A DNA stretch of 36,449 nucleotides from DATMER01 sp036266195 (GCA_036266195.1 DATANP010000299.1:1-36449), one strand, 5' to 3'; shown: positions 28,172-36,429, numbered from the stretch's first letter. Numbers and translations are program-made. The notes: generated by a model from the letters alone, not told the origin.

Positions 28172-29179
28172 TCACCGCCCCTCGTAGATCTTGTCGAAGA
28201 CCCCGCCGTCGGCGAAGTGGACCTGCTGCGCCTTGGCCCAGCCGCCGAAGACCTGGTCGATGGTGAAGAGCTGCACCTGCGGGAACTGCTGCGCGTACTT
28301 CTGCGCCACGGCGGGCAGGCGCGGCCGGTAGTAGTTCTTCGCGGCGATCTCCTGGGCCTCGGGGGTGTAGAGGAACTCCAGGTAGGCCTTGGCCACGGCC
28401 GCGGTCTTCTTCTTGTTGGCGACCTTGTCGACCACGGCGACCGGCGGCTCGGCCAGGATGCTCAGCGACGGCGCCACGATCTGGAACTTCCCCTTGCCCA
28501 TCTCCCGCACCGCGAGCAGCGCCTCGTTCTCCCAGGCGATCAGCACGTCGCCGATGCCACGTTCCACGAAGGTCACGGTGGCGCCGCGGGCGCCGGTGTC
28601 CAGCACGGGTACGTTCTTGTAGATCCGGCGGACGAAGTCCTGGGCCTTGGCCGGGTCGTTGCCGTTGTGCCGCAGGGCATAGCCCCAGGCCGCCAGGTAG
28701 TTCCAGCGCGCGCCGCCCGAGGTCTTCGGGTTCGGCGTGATGACCGAGACGCCCGGCTTCGCGAGGTCGTTCCAGTCCTTGATCTGCTTGGGATTGCCCT
28801 TGCGCACCAGGAAGACGATGGTCGAGGTGTAGGGCGAGCTGTTGTTGGGCAGCCGGGTCTGCCAGTTCTTCGGCAGCAGGCCGGCGTTGGCGATGGCGTC
28901 GATGTCCCAGGCGAGCGCCAGGGTGACCACGTCGGCCGGCAGGCCGTCGATCACGGAGCGCGCCTGCTTGCCCGAGCCGCCGTGGGACTGCTGGACGGTG
29001 AGGTCCTGGCCGGTCTTCGCCTTCCACTGTTTGGCGAAGGCGGCGTTGACGTCCTGGTAGAGCTCGCGGGTCGGATCGTAGGAGACGTTGAGAAGCTGCA
29101 CGCTTGCCGCGAAAACCGGCGTGGCCAGGCTGACGGCCAGCAGCAGGGCCATCAGGGGGAGGGTCTTGGTGAATTTCAT
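28172..29179 (-). CDS. sbp: Periplasmic sulfate-binding protein
   Basis: A 335-residue substrate-binding protein of the Sbp/CysP family that captures sulfate for CysTWA. A signal peptide (MKFTKTLPLMALLLAVSLA, cleaved after PVFA) precedes the family start LLNVSYDPTRELY. Binding-site marks are QSHGGSGKQARSV, DVVTLALAWDID, TPNPKTSGGARWNYLAAW and RGIGDVLIAWENEA. The second ATG is preferred: AAAGGGA lies about 9 bases before it but directly against the alternative ATG at 29188. The gene follows the porin by about 20 bp and precedes cysT by 1 bp. Confidence 0.94.
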   Translation of the reverse strand: MKFTKTLPLMALLLAVSLATPVFAASVQLLNVSYDPTRELYQDVNAAFAKQWKAKTGQDLTVQQSHGGSGKQARSVIDGLPADVVTLALAWDIDAIANAGLLPKNWQTRLPNNSSPYTSTIVFLVRKGNPKQIKDWNDLAKPGVSVITPNPKTSGGARWNYLAAWGYALRHNGNDPAKAQDFVRRIYKNVPVLDTGARGATVTFVERGIGDVLIAWENEALLAVREMGKGKFQIVAPSLSILAEPPVAVVDKVANKKKTAAVAKAYLEFLYTPEAQEIAAKNYYRPRLPAVAQKYAQQFPQVQLFTIDQVFGGWAKAQQVHFADGGVFDKIYEGR

Positions 29180-29200
29180 GTCGGTCATTCCCTTTCTGGA

Positions 29201-30565
29201 TCAGAAGGAGATCTGGAACCGGCTGAGGAGGACCTTCTCGTCCTCCCGGTCTCCGGTCGCGGCGCCGCCTTCGAATTCCGTAACCTCATAGTTGAGCGCC
29301 ACCCGGAGGTTGCGGTTCAGGTACCAGTTGAATCCGAGGCCCAGCGACTCGGCCGAGGAGGCCGAGCTGGCCGGATTGGCGAAGAGGGGGAACGCATCGT
29401 CGTCCACCTCCAGGCGGCTGATGCGGGCGGCCAGCTCGAAGGCGCCCCAGGTGTGGGCCTGGAGGTCGAACGGCTGCTTCGGGCTCACCGCCTTGAAGGT
29501 GGGCTCGCCGCCGGCGATCACCCAGGAGGCCGCCACCTGCCAGGCCGTGCTCTCCAGGTCCGCGAGCACGTCGCCGCGCCGCACCTCCTGGCTCGAGGTC
29601 ACGTACTCGGTCAGAATGCCGAACGGGCCGGCATAGAAATAGGCCTGGGGAGACAGCCGCTCGCGGTCGCCGGCCGCGATTACGGTGCCGGCCGCAGTGC
29701 CATCCGTCCGGTAGGAGAAGAACGTCTGCTGGCCGGGCGTGCGGTAGGCCGCGAGACCGGGTGCCGAGAGGGTGCCGGTCTGCTTGCCCTGGGTGGCGGC
29801 GATGCCGATGCCCAGACCCTTGAGCGGAGTGAAGAAGATCCGGGCCGCGGCATCCTTGCGGTCCTCGACGTCGACATCGTTACTGCCGCCGTCGGGCACG
29901 CCGTTGAAGTACCCGGCCGCCCAGTTGACGCTGCCCCCCGCGAGGTCGCCCGAGAGCTGGATGCCCATGTCGCGGTTCGGCACCAGGGCGGTCGGAAAGG
30001 CGCGCTCGACGAACAGGATGTCGGTCGCGCTCTGGAGGCGCTCCAGGCCGACCGGCGGCTTGAACTTGCCGGCGCGCACGCGGAACGCTGGCGAGAAGCG
30101 GCCTTCGAGGTAGCCGTCCTGGAGGACGGTCGTGCCCTGGGCGAAGTCCGGCATGATCCGGAAGTCGAAGATCTTGAAGACGGTGCCCTCGACGATCGGC
30201 CGGATGCGGCGCAGGAGGAAGGTGTCGGCCGCGGGCCGCTGGTCGTCCCCCTGGTAGAACCGGCCGTCGAAGTGGGTGTAGCCGCGCAGCTTGAGCACAT
30301 AGGCGCCGTCGGCCGACTTGATCGAGAAGCCGTCCTTGCCGGAGGTGACAGTCGAGGCGGTCTTGGCCTTCTCGGCCGCCGCCTCCTTGTCCAGCTCGTC
30401 CTTGCGGTCGAGCACGCGGACCTTCTGGTCCAACTCGTCGAGGCGCTCCTCCACGGACTTCGGCTGCTCCTCGTCTGTCGCGGTCGGCTCGGTGGGCTCC
30501 TGCGCGAGAGCAACACCGGAGAACAACAGCCAGGCGCCGAACGCCCAGCAACCCATCTGTCTCAT
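29201..30565 (-). CDS. OprP/OprO-type outer-membrane porin
   Basis: A 454-residue outer-membrane beta-barrel porin of the phosphate-selective porin O/P family. A signal peptide (MRQMGCWAFGAWLLFSGVALA) is followed by a short coiled-coil segment (SVEERLDELDQKVRVLD) and then barrel strands, such as LKLRGYTHFDGRFYQGD, FLLRRIRPIVEGTVF and FRVRAGKFKPPVGLERLQS, ending in the C-terminal Phe (LSRFQISF). The start is chosen for the AAGGAGAG box 5 bases upstream; an ATG six codons earlier overlaps the cysA stop (ATGA) and could be used instead. Inside a sulfate operon it probably passes sulfate or another oxyanion across the outer membrane (inference). Confidence 0.9.
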   Translation of the reverse strand: MRQMGCWAFGAWLLFSGVALAQEPTEPTATDEEQPKSVEERLDELDQKVRVLDRKDELDKEAAAEKAKTASTVTSGKDGFSIKSADGAYVLKLRGYTHFDGRFYQGDDQRPAADTFLLRRIRPIVEGTVFKIFDFRIMPDFAQGTTVLQDGYLEGRFSPAFRVRAGKFKPPVGLERLQSATDILFVERAFPTALVPNRDMGIQLSGDLAGGSVNWAAGYFNGVPDGGSNDVDVEDRKDAAARIFFTPLKGLGIGIAATQGKQTGTLSAPGLAAYRTPGQQTFFSYRTDGTAAGTVIAAGDRERLSPQAYFYAGPFGILTEYVTSSQEVRRGDVLADLESTAWQVAASWVIAGGEPTFKAVSPKQPFDLQAHTWGAFELAARISRLEVDDDAFPLFANPASSASSAESLGLGFNWYLNRNLRVALNYEVTEFEGGAATGDREDEKVLLSRFQISF

Positions 30566-30579
30566 TCGATCTCTCCTTG

Positions 30580-32340
30580 TCATGACACGGTCTCGGGCGA
30601 CCGGACGAGCAGAACCGGCAGCTCGGCGAGGAGCGGCAGGGGGAGAAGCTTCTCCACCAATCCGCCCAGGGACAGCTCGCCGTCGCGGCCCGGAAGCGGT
30701 GTGCCGAGGACGAGGAGGTCGTGCTTGCCCTCCGCGAGCTCGGCGAGGATCTCGTCGCGGACGTTCCCTTGACGGATGCGAGTTGAAGCGGTGACGCCCA
30801 GGCGCCAGAGGGTGCGCGCGCTGCCGGCCAGGAAGCGCTCGGCCTGGGCGCGGTTTCCCTCCTTGGCCTCCTCCGGCAGGATCGTGAGGACGGTAGCCTC
30901 GGCGCCGAGGTGGCGCGCCAGCCGGCCGGAGAACGAGACGTCCTCCTTGCCCGGCTCGCCCACGGCCACGCAGATCAGCACGCGCGACGGGGTCTGCCCC
31001 TTGTGGGCCTGCGGCACGAGCAGCAGGTGGTGTTGGCCGTCGCGCAGCGCGCGCTCGGCCCGCTCCAGCTCCTCGCGCGGCGGCGGCGTCAGGATCACGA
31101 GATCGCAGCCGTGGCGCTCGGCCTCCTCGCCTTCGTCGCCCGGGCTGCCCTCGAACGCGATCTCCTGGGCATGGGCAAGCTGGGCCAGCTCGCGGCCGAG
31201 CGGCACGTCGGAGGCGATCAGGAACTTCATCCCGGGGTGGACCAGGGCGTGGACGCGCTGGACGCCGACCCAGGTGGTGTCGCCCGGCTGGAGCGGGAAG
31301 CGGCGCGCCTGGTCCTGCGACCGGGCGGCCTCGACCCACACGCCGTCATGGCCGAACGGCACCGGCGGCGCGATGGCGCGCACGCCCGGCAGCGGAGGGA
31401 GGCGAAGCCGGAGCTTCTCGAACGAGCCGACGAACGCGCGCTGCTCCACCACGGCCTCGCCGAGGCTCGGGCAGGCCAGGCCGTCGGCCGAGTTGCGGAG
31501 CGCCACGTCCTCGGGCCGGAACAGAACCTGGACGCGGCGGGAAGCGTCCGCGACCTCGGCGCGGGTGGTGAGCGGGAACTCGACCGGGCCGAGCCGCACG
31601 CCGCCGGCCGCGCACTCGCCCACCAGGAGGTTGGCGGTGCCGAGGAAGGTGGCGACGAATTCGGTCTCCGGCCGCAGGTAGAGCTCGTCGGGCGGGCCGA
31701 CTTCGAGCAGCCGGCCGAAGCTCAGCACGGCCAGGCGGTCGGCCAGCTCGAAGGCCTCCTCCTGGTCGTGGGTGACGAAGACGGTGGTGATGCCCAGCTC
31801 GCGCTGGATCTCGCGGACGGTGCGGCGCAGGTCCACGCGCACCTTGGCGTCGAGGGCGCCGAACGGCTCGTCGAGGAGGAGGACCTCGGGGCGGTGGGCC
31901 AGGGCGCGCGCCAGGGCCACGCGCTGCTGCTGGCCGCCGGAGAGCTGGCGCGGCATGCGTCCGCCGAGGCCGGCGAGTCCGACCAGCTCCAGCAGCTCGT
32001 CGCGGCGGCTGCGGCGCTCGGCCTTGGATACGCCGCGGATCGAGAGCGCGAACTCGACGTTCTCGGCCACGGTCATGCCGCGGAAGAGCGCGTAGCTCTG
32101 GAACACGAAGCCCACGCCGCGCTTGGCGGGCGGCAGGTCGGTGACGTCGCGGCCGTGCAGCAGGACCCGCCCGGCGTCCACCTCGGACAGGCCGGCGATC
32201 ATCCGCAGCAGCGTGCTCTTGCCGCTCCCGGACGAGCCGAGCAGGACGAAGAACTCGCCGTCGGCCACCTCCAGGGACACCCCGTTGACGACCGGGTGCC
32301 CGGCATAGCGCTTGGTCAGCTCCTCCACCACGATGGACAT
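30580..32340 (-). CDS. cysA: Sulfate ABC transporter ATPase CysA fused to universal-stress-protein domain
   Basis: A 586-residue fusion. Residues 1-240 form the ABC ATPase that drives sulfate import: Walker A GSSGSGKST (35-43), signature LSGGQ (133-137), Walker B LLLDEP (154-159), and switch His191. Residues 240-365 form a TOBE-like regulatory part. Ordinary CysA (about 350 residues) ends here. The extra 220 residues resemble UspA: SRVLICVAVGEP (452-463), LARHLGAEATVLTIL, GNVRDEILAELAEGKHDLLVLGT (quoted as GNVRDEILAELA and HDLLVLGT, 525-547) and LPVLLV at the end; 370-445 may be a degenerate first Usp-like unit. A Usp domain could bind a nucleotide and gate transport (inference). GGAGG precedes the ATG. 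It is the first gene of the operon and overlaps an alternative porin start. Confidence 0.93.
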   Translation of the reverse strand: MSIVVEELTKRYAGHPVVNGVSLEVADGEFFVLLGSSGSGKSTLLRMIAGLSEVDAGRVLLHGRDVTDLPPAKRGVGFVFQSYALFRGMTVAENVEFALSIRGVSKAERRSRRDELLELVGLAGLGGRMPRQLSGGQQQRVALARALAHRPEVLLLDEPFGALDAKVRVDLRRTVREIQRELGITTVFVTHDQEEAFELADRLAVLSFGRLLEVGPPDELYLRPETEFVATFLGTANLLVGECAAGGVRLGPVEFPLTTRAEVADASRRVQVLFRPEDVALRNSADGLACPSLGEAVVEQRAFVGSFEKLRLRLPPLPGVRAIAPPVPFGHDGVWVEAARSQDQARRFPLQPGDTTWVGVQRVHALVHPGMKFLIASDVPLGRELAQLAHAQEIAFEGSPGDEGEEAERHGCDLVILTPPPREELERAERALRDGQHHLLLVPQAHKGQTPSRVLICVAVGEPGKEDVSFSGRLARHLGAEATVLTILPEEAKEGNRAQAERFLAGSARTLWRLGVTASTRIRQGNVRDEILAELAEGKHDLLVLGTPLPGRDGELSLGGLVEKLLPLPLLAELPVLLVRSPETVS

Positions 32341-32377
32341 GCACGCCTCCTCTCGGTCGAACCTCGACAGCGAGGCC

Positions 32378-32406
32378 AGATTAGGCGGCGGGGGTGACAG
32401 TGTCAG
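32378..32406 (-). promoter_or_regulatory. Candidate promoter and operator of the sulfate operon
   Basis: On the minus strand CTGACA (32401-32406) and TAATCT (32378-32383) are 17 bp apart, about 40 bases upstream of the cysA ATG. The -35 matches five of six consensus bases, the -10 only three. A perfect 11-bp palindrome TGACAGTGTCA (32395-32405) overlaps the -35, where a repressor or the linked response regulator could bind. Confidence 0.4.
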
Positions 32407-32465
32407 TCGAAGGGTGGTGACAAAATCGGCGGGTTTTGGAACCTCTCCGGTATGCTACGCGGTCC

Positions 32466-33362
32466 ATGCGCGCTCTCCTCCTCCTCGCCCTCCTTCCCCT
32501 GGTCGCCTGCGCTTCGGTGCGGCCGTTCTCCGAGATCCGCCGGCTGGTACCCGAGGACTCCTTCCTGCGCCTGGGCGACCAGCTCGTCCACATCGAGCAG
32601 GCGGGCACGGGCGAGCCGGTCATCCTGCTCCACGGCTTCGGCGCCTCGACCTATGCCTGGCGCAAGGTCATGCCCGGGCTCGCGGCGCGGTTCCACGTCA
32701 TCGCGATCGACCTCAACGGCTTCGGGTACACCCAGCGGCCCAAGGACTTCGAGAGCTACACCCGCGAGGGCCAGGCGGACCTCGTGCTGCGGGCGATGGA
32801 CGCGTTGGGGATCGAAAAGGCTCATCTCGCGGGCCACTCCTACGGCGGCGGCATCTCGATCTGGATCGCCTCGCGGCACCCGGAGAGGCTGCGATCGCTG
32901 GTGCTGGTGGACAGCTCGGCTCCGACCTACGCCAACGACCGCCGGAGCCGGCTGGCCGGCCTGCGGCTGGTCGCCTCGCTCGCCCTGCGCGCCCTGCTGC
33001 GGCCGGGCTCGGTACGGCGCTCGCTGGTCAACTCGGTCTACGACGACTCGCTGGTCACGCCGGAGCTGGTGCGGGAGTACTACGACCGGCTGCGCGTCGA
33101 GGGGGTGCTCGACGCCTACGTCGGCCTGACCGCGCCGTTGCGCACGAAGCCGGAGCCGGTCCGCCTGGAGTCGATCGAGGTGCCGGCGCTGGTGGTCTGG
33201 GGCTCGAACGACCAGCTCATCGCCGTGAGCGCCGGCCGCCGGGCCGCGCATCAGTTCCCGCACGGCGAGTTCGTGGTCCTGGAGCGCACCGGCCACATCC
33301 CCATGGAAGAGCGCCCCGAGGAGCTGCTCCAGGTCATGCTCCCCTTCCTGGAGAAACACTGA
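32466..33362 (+). CDS. Lipoprotein alpha/beta hydrolase
   Basis: A 298-residue alpha/beta-fold hydrolase. The N-terminus MRALLLLALLPLVAC ends in a good lipobox with Cys15, so the protein is probably lipid-anchored outside the inner membrane. Catalytic residues are Ser125 in the elbow GHSYGG, Asp249 in WGSNDQLI and His277 in RTGHIPM; the oxyanion motif is LLHGFGAS (54-61). Substrate cannot be told: esterase, lipase and haloalkane-dehalogenase-like proteins share this fold. The ATG at 32466 is chosen because earlier in-frame codons would spoil the signal. Its stop overlaps the next start (TGATG), so it is cotranslated with the RNA methyltransferase, an unexpected pair. Confidence 0.9.
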   Translation: MRALLLLALLPLVACASVRPFSEIRRLVPEDSFLRLGDQLVHIEQAGTGEPVILLHGFGASTYAWRKVMPGLAARFHVIAIDLNGFGYTQRPKDFESYTREGQADLVLRAMDALGIEKAHLAGHSYGGGISIWIASRHPERLRSLVLVDSSAPTYANDRRSRLAGLRLVASLALRALLRPGSVRRSLVNSVYDDSLVTPELVREYYDRLRVEGVLDAYVGLTAPLRTKPEPVRLESIEVPALVVWGSNDQLIAVSAGRRAAHQFPHGEFVVLERTGHIPMEERPEELLQVMLPFLEKH

Positions 33363-34516
33363 TGGCGCTGGGAATCGTGGCCACCTGCGTGCTCGGCCTG
33401 GAGGAGATCCTGGAGGACGAGCTGCGCGGTCTCGGGTATGAGGATCTGGAGCAGGAGCGCGGCGCGGTGACGTTCCAGGGACACTGGAAGGACTGCTGGC
33501 GCGCCAACTGGCGGCTGCGGACCGCGAACCGGGTGCTGGTCGAGCTGGGCTCGTGGGAGGCCACGGACGGGCCGTCGCTCGCGGCCGGCGCCCGGGCGCT
33601 GGTCGGCGGGCGAACGAAGGCTCTGGGCCTGGTCCGGACCGAGGTGGATCTCAGCCGCCTCCTCCACCCGGACCGCAGCTTCGCCATCCAGGCGACCTCG
33701 ACCGCCTCGGAGGTGCGCGACACGCGTTGGGCCGCCTTGTCCGTGAAGGATGGTCTCGTGGATGGCCAGCGCGACCGCCACGGCAAGCGGTCGTCGATCG
33801 ACCGCGAGGACCCGGACCTGCACCTGAGGGTGCGGCTTCACCGGAACCGCGCCGCGCTCCTGCTCGACACCTCCGGCGAGCCGCTCGACCGCCGCGGCTA
33901 CCGCGCGGTGACCACGACCGCGCCGGTGCGCGAGCAGCTTGCCGCGGCCTGCGTGCTGGCCTCGGGCTGGGACGGCCAGGGGCCGGTGGTGGACCCCATG
34001 TGCGGCTCGGGCACGCTGCTGATCGAGGCCGCCTGGCTCGCGCTGGGCTGGGCGCCGGGCCGCCTGCGCCGGAGCTGGGCGTTCGAGCGGCTCCCCGCCT
34101 TCGATCCCAAGGCCTTCGAGTCGGTGAAGAAGGAGCCCATCCCCGCGCCCGGCCCCGGCGTGCGGCTGCATGGCAACGACCTCATGAACGAGGCGCTCTC
34201 CGCCGCCCGGCAGAACCTGGAGCGGGCCCAGGTGCTCGGCCGCGCTGTGCTGAGCCGGGGACCGGCCAACGACTTCCACCCGCCGGAAGGTCCGGGCCTG
34301 GTCCTGGTAAACCCTCCGCACGGTGGCAGGATCGGCACCGATGCCGAGCGCTGGCGCGAGTTGGGGGATCTCCTGAAGCAGCGCTTCAAGGGATGGAGGG
34401 CCGCGGTGCTGGCCGGCGAGGACCGCGGCAAGCAGATCGGCCTGCGGCCGAAGCGGCGCATCCCGGTGATGAACGGACCGCTGGAGGGGCGGATTCTCCT
34501 CTTCGACCTGTACTAG
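33362..34516 (+). CDS. THUMP-domain class I SAM-dependent RNA methyltransferase (RlmL N-half-like)
   Basis: A 384-residue RNA base methyltransferase. A THUMP-type RNA-binding part occupies about 50-160, after the N-terminal segment LGIVATCVLGLEEILEDELR. The catalytic domain has the SAM motif D211-PMCGSGTLLIEAA, LHGNDLMNEALSAARQN, and the N317-PPHGGRI motif typical of enzymes acting on an exocyclic amino group of RNA. It corresponds in size and order to the N-terminal half of E. coli RlmL (23S rRNA m2G2445). The C-terminal RlmK half is absent, as in many bacteria. The target RNA is inferred. It ends tail to tail with the aminotransferase gene, the two stop codons sharing the tetramer CTAG (34513-34516). 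Confidence 0.9.
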   Translation: MALGIVATCVLGLEEILEDELRGLGYEDLEQERGAVTFQGHWKDCWRANWRLRTANRVLVELGSWEATDGPSLAAGARALVGGRTKALGLVRTEVDLSRLLHPDRSFAIQATSTASEVRDTRWAALSVKDGLVDGQRDRHGKRSSIDREDPDLHLRVRLHRNRAALLLDTSGEPLDRRGYRAVTTTAPVREQLAAACVLASGWDGQGPVVDPMCGSGTLLIEAAWLALGWAPGRLRRSWAFERLPAFDPKAFESVKKEPIPAPGPGVRLHGNDLMNEALSAARQNLERAQVLGRAVLSRGPANDFHPPEGPGLVLVNPPHGGRIGTDAERWRELGDLLKQRFKGWRAAVLAGEDRGKQIGLRPKRRIPVMNGPLEGRILLFDLY

Positions 34517-35712
34517 CCCAGCGCCTCGCACACCCGCGCGATCTCCGCGGCCGTGTTGTAGTGGCCCAGGGAGATCCGCACCACCCCGCCGCGCTCGGCG
34601 TGGCCGAGATCCTGGACCAGGCGCCGGGCGTGGAAGTCGCCGTAGCGCACGCCGATCCGGTGCGCTTCGAGCTGCCGCGGGATCTCCGACGAGCTGCGCC
34701 CCTCGACCACGAAGCTCACCGTGGCGACCCGGCCCCCGGGCGCGGGATCGGTCCGGCCCAGGACGCGCACGCCCTCCATGCCGGCGAGGTGAGCGAGCAG
34801 CGGCGCCACCGTCTCGGCCTCGTGGCGGGCGATGGCGTCGAAGGCCGCGGCCATCAGCTCCCGCGCATCCCCTTCCCCACCGGCGCGCCGGCCCTGCTCC
34901 TCCAGGTACTCGACGATCGCGGGCAGACCCCAGGCCAGCTCGTAGCTCACGTTCCCCGGCTGGAGCTTGTAGGGGACCGCGTCCCTGCTCAGGAAGAGAT
35001 GGTTGATGTTCGCCAGCTCCAGCAGGTGCTCGCGCTTGCCGTAGAGCAGCCCGAGGTGGGGGCCGAACACCTTGTAGAGGCTGAGGACGTAGAAGTCCAC
35101 GTCCCAGGCGCGGACGTCCACCAGCCGGTGGGGCGCGTAGGCCACGCCGTCCACGCAGACCCTGGCGCCGCGTTCGTGGACGAAGCGCGTGATCTCCTCC
35201 ACCGGGTGGATCGTGCCGAGGATGTTCGTGGCCTGGGTGAAGCAGACGAGCCGGGTGCGCGGCGTCATCAGGGCGTCGAGATCAGCCAGATCCAGGACCT
35301 CCTCGCGGAGACGCCAGACCTTGACTTCCACACCGCGCTCCTCGAGGCGCAGCCAGGGGGTGATGTTGGCCTCGTGGTCGGCGATGGTGACCACGATCTC
35401 GTCGCCGGGGCCGAGCTGGTCTTCCATGGCCCGGGCGAGGTTGCTCACGAGCTGAGTGGCCGACGAGCCGAGCACGACCTCGCCCGGATCGGAGCCGACC
35501 AGCGTGGCCGCGGCGCGCACCCCTTCCTGGACGCGCTCGGCGGCCCGGCGCGACGCGTCATAGGTCGCTCCGAGCTGAACGCTCGTGCTCAGGAGGTAGT
35601 CGCGGACGCGGTCGGCGACGGCCCGCAGGACCTGCGAGCCGCCGGCGTTGTCCAGGAAGATCCAGTCTCCGGCGAGGGCCGGGAACTGCGAGCGGGCGAA
35701 ATCGACGTCCAA
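34513..35712 (-). CDS. Class V PLP-dependent aminotransferase-fold protein (VC1184-like), no catalytic Cys
   Basis: A 399-residue PLP enzyme of the cysteine-desulfurase-like VC1184 group (TIGR01976 type). Marks: FARSQFPALAGDWIFLDNAGGSQ at the start (here residues 5-27, quoted as QFPALAGDWIFLDNAGG), His113 (ADHEAN) that stacks on PLP, Asp188 (CVDGVAYAPHR), and the Schiff-base Lys214 (SLYKVFGPH). In true SufS enzymes a cysteine sits in the loop aligned with RYGDFHARRL; none is present here, so sulfur release from cysteine is doubtful and another lyase or transferase activity is likely. The start is a TTG at 35712, which gives exactly the family N-terminus, 4 bases after the stop of the RRM gene; no good ribosome binding site is seen, so coupling is likely. 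Confidence 0.88.
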   Translation of the reverse strand: MDVDFARSQFPALAGDWIFLDNAGGSQVLRAVADRVRDYLLSTSVQLGATYDASRRAAERVQEGVRAAATLVGSDPGEVVLGSSATQLVSNLARAMEDQLGPGDEIVVTIADHEANITPWLRLEERGVEVKVWRLREEVLDLADLDALMTPRTRLVCFTQATNILGTIHPVEEITRFVHERGARVCVDGVAYAPHRLVDVRAWDVDFYVLSLYKVFGPHLGLLYGKREHLLELANINHLFLSRDAVPYKLQPGNVSYELAWGLPAIVEYLEEQGRRAGGEGDARELMAAAFDAIARHEAETVAPLLAHLAGMEGVRVLGRTDPAPGGRVATVSFVVEGRSSSEIPRQLEAHRIGVRYGDFHARRLVQDLGHAERGGVVRISLGHYNTAAEIARVCEALG

Positions 35713-35716
35713 TCGA

Positions 35717-36304
35717 CTAGAGGCTGCGCTTCTTGGCGCGCAGGCCGCGACGGCTGCCGCCTTCCTTGCGCGGCTTGTTGTTCCGGCCGCCACCGCCGCC
35801 GAAGCCGCCGCCGAAGCCGCCGTTGTCGTAGCCGCCGCCGAAGCCGCCGCCGTCGAACCCGCCGCCGAAGCCGCCGCGGTCGCCACCACGGTCGCCGCCA
35901 CCACCGCCCCCGTACCCACCGCCACCACCGTAGCCGCCACCGCCGCCCGGACCACGGTCGCCGCCACCATAGCCGCCGCCGCGCGGTCCGCCGCCGCCAC
36001 CACCGGCGTAGCCGCCGCCACCACCGCCGTAGCCACCGCCGCGCGGCGCGCCGGGGGTGCGCTCCCTCGCCTCGTTCACGTTGAGTCCGCGCCCCTGGAA
36101 CTGCTGCCCGTTGAACTTCTCGATGGCGCGCTGGGCCTCCTCCTCGGTGCTCATCTCCACGAACCCGAAGCCGCGCGAGCGCCCGGTGACCCGGTCCATC
36201 ATCACCGTCGCGGATTCGCACGTGCCTGCATCCGCAAAGAGCTCCCGCAGGTCATCGCTCGTGGTCGCGAAGTTGAGGTTTCCGACGAAAAGCTTCCTGC
36301 CCAT
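35717..36304 (-). CDS. Glycine-rich RRM RNA-binding protein
   Basis: A 195-residue RNA-binding protein. One RRM domain (1-80) shows RNP2 LFVGNLNF (5-12) and RNP1 RGFGFVEM (44-51), and would bind single-stranded RNA. Residues 85-175 are a low-complexity Gly tract with Tyr, Phe, Arg and Asp (GGGYGGGGGGYAGGG, FGGGFDGGGFGGGYDNGG), and the tail is basic (RNNKPRKEGGSRRGLRAKKRSL, quoted as RRGLRAKKRSL). The layout matches cyanobacterial Rbp and eukaryotic cold-inducible glycine-rich proteins. An AAGGAG box lies 9 bases before the ATG. A long structured leader (36305 to about 36423) suggests post-transcriptional, possibly cold-linked, control. It is cotranscribed with the aminotransferase. Confidence 0.93.
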   Translation of the reverse strand: MGRKLFVGNLNFATTSDDLRELFADAGTCESATVMMDRVTGRSRGFGFVEMSTEEEAQRAIEKFNGQQFQGRGLNVNEARERTPGAPRGGGYGGGGGGYAGGGGGGPRGGGYGGGDRGPGGGGGYGGGGGYGGGGGGDRGGDRGGFGGGFDGGGFGGGYDNGGFGGGFGGGGGRNNKPRKEGGSRRGLRAKKRSL

Positions 36305-36320
36305 CAGTCTGTCGCTCCTT

Positions 36321-36361
36321 CGGCCCCTGGGGCCGGTTGTCTTGGCCGGCGGAGGGCCGGC
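36321..36361 (-). promoter_or_regulatory. Two-hairpin 5' leader of the RRM gene
   Basis: In the mRNA two GC-rich hairpins precede the start codon. One is GCCGGC-loop CCUCC-GCCGGC (36345-36361). The other is CGGCCCC-A-GGGGCCG (36321-36335), which ends one or two bases before the AAGGAG ribosome binding site. The CCUCC loop is complementary to GGAG of that site, so alternative pairing could hide it. This is a sequence-level proposal; no known riboswitch class is recognised. Confidence 0.45.
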
Positions 36362-36429
36362 GAGGTACTGCGGTTGAGGCGGTCTCCTGCCGCAAAAGAG
36401 GGGGCGCGCCTGGACTGCAAAGAGTTTTC

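Noticed and set aside
29201..30565. Phosphate uptake locus, suggested by the OprP/OprO-type porin
   Set aside because: All other transporter parts (Sbp with NVSYDPTRELY, CysT, CysW, CysA) are of sulfate type; the porin family is not strictly phosphate-specific.
35780..36050. DNA tandem repeat or CRISPR-like array of GCCGCC-type triplets
   Set aside because: It is the coding sequence of the glycine tract of the RRM protein.
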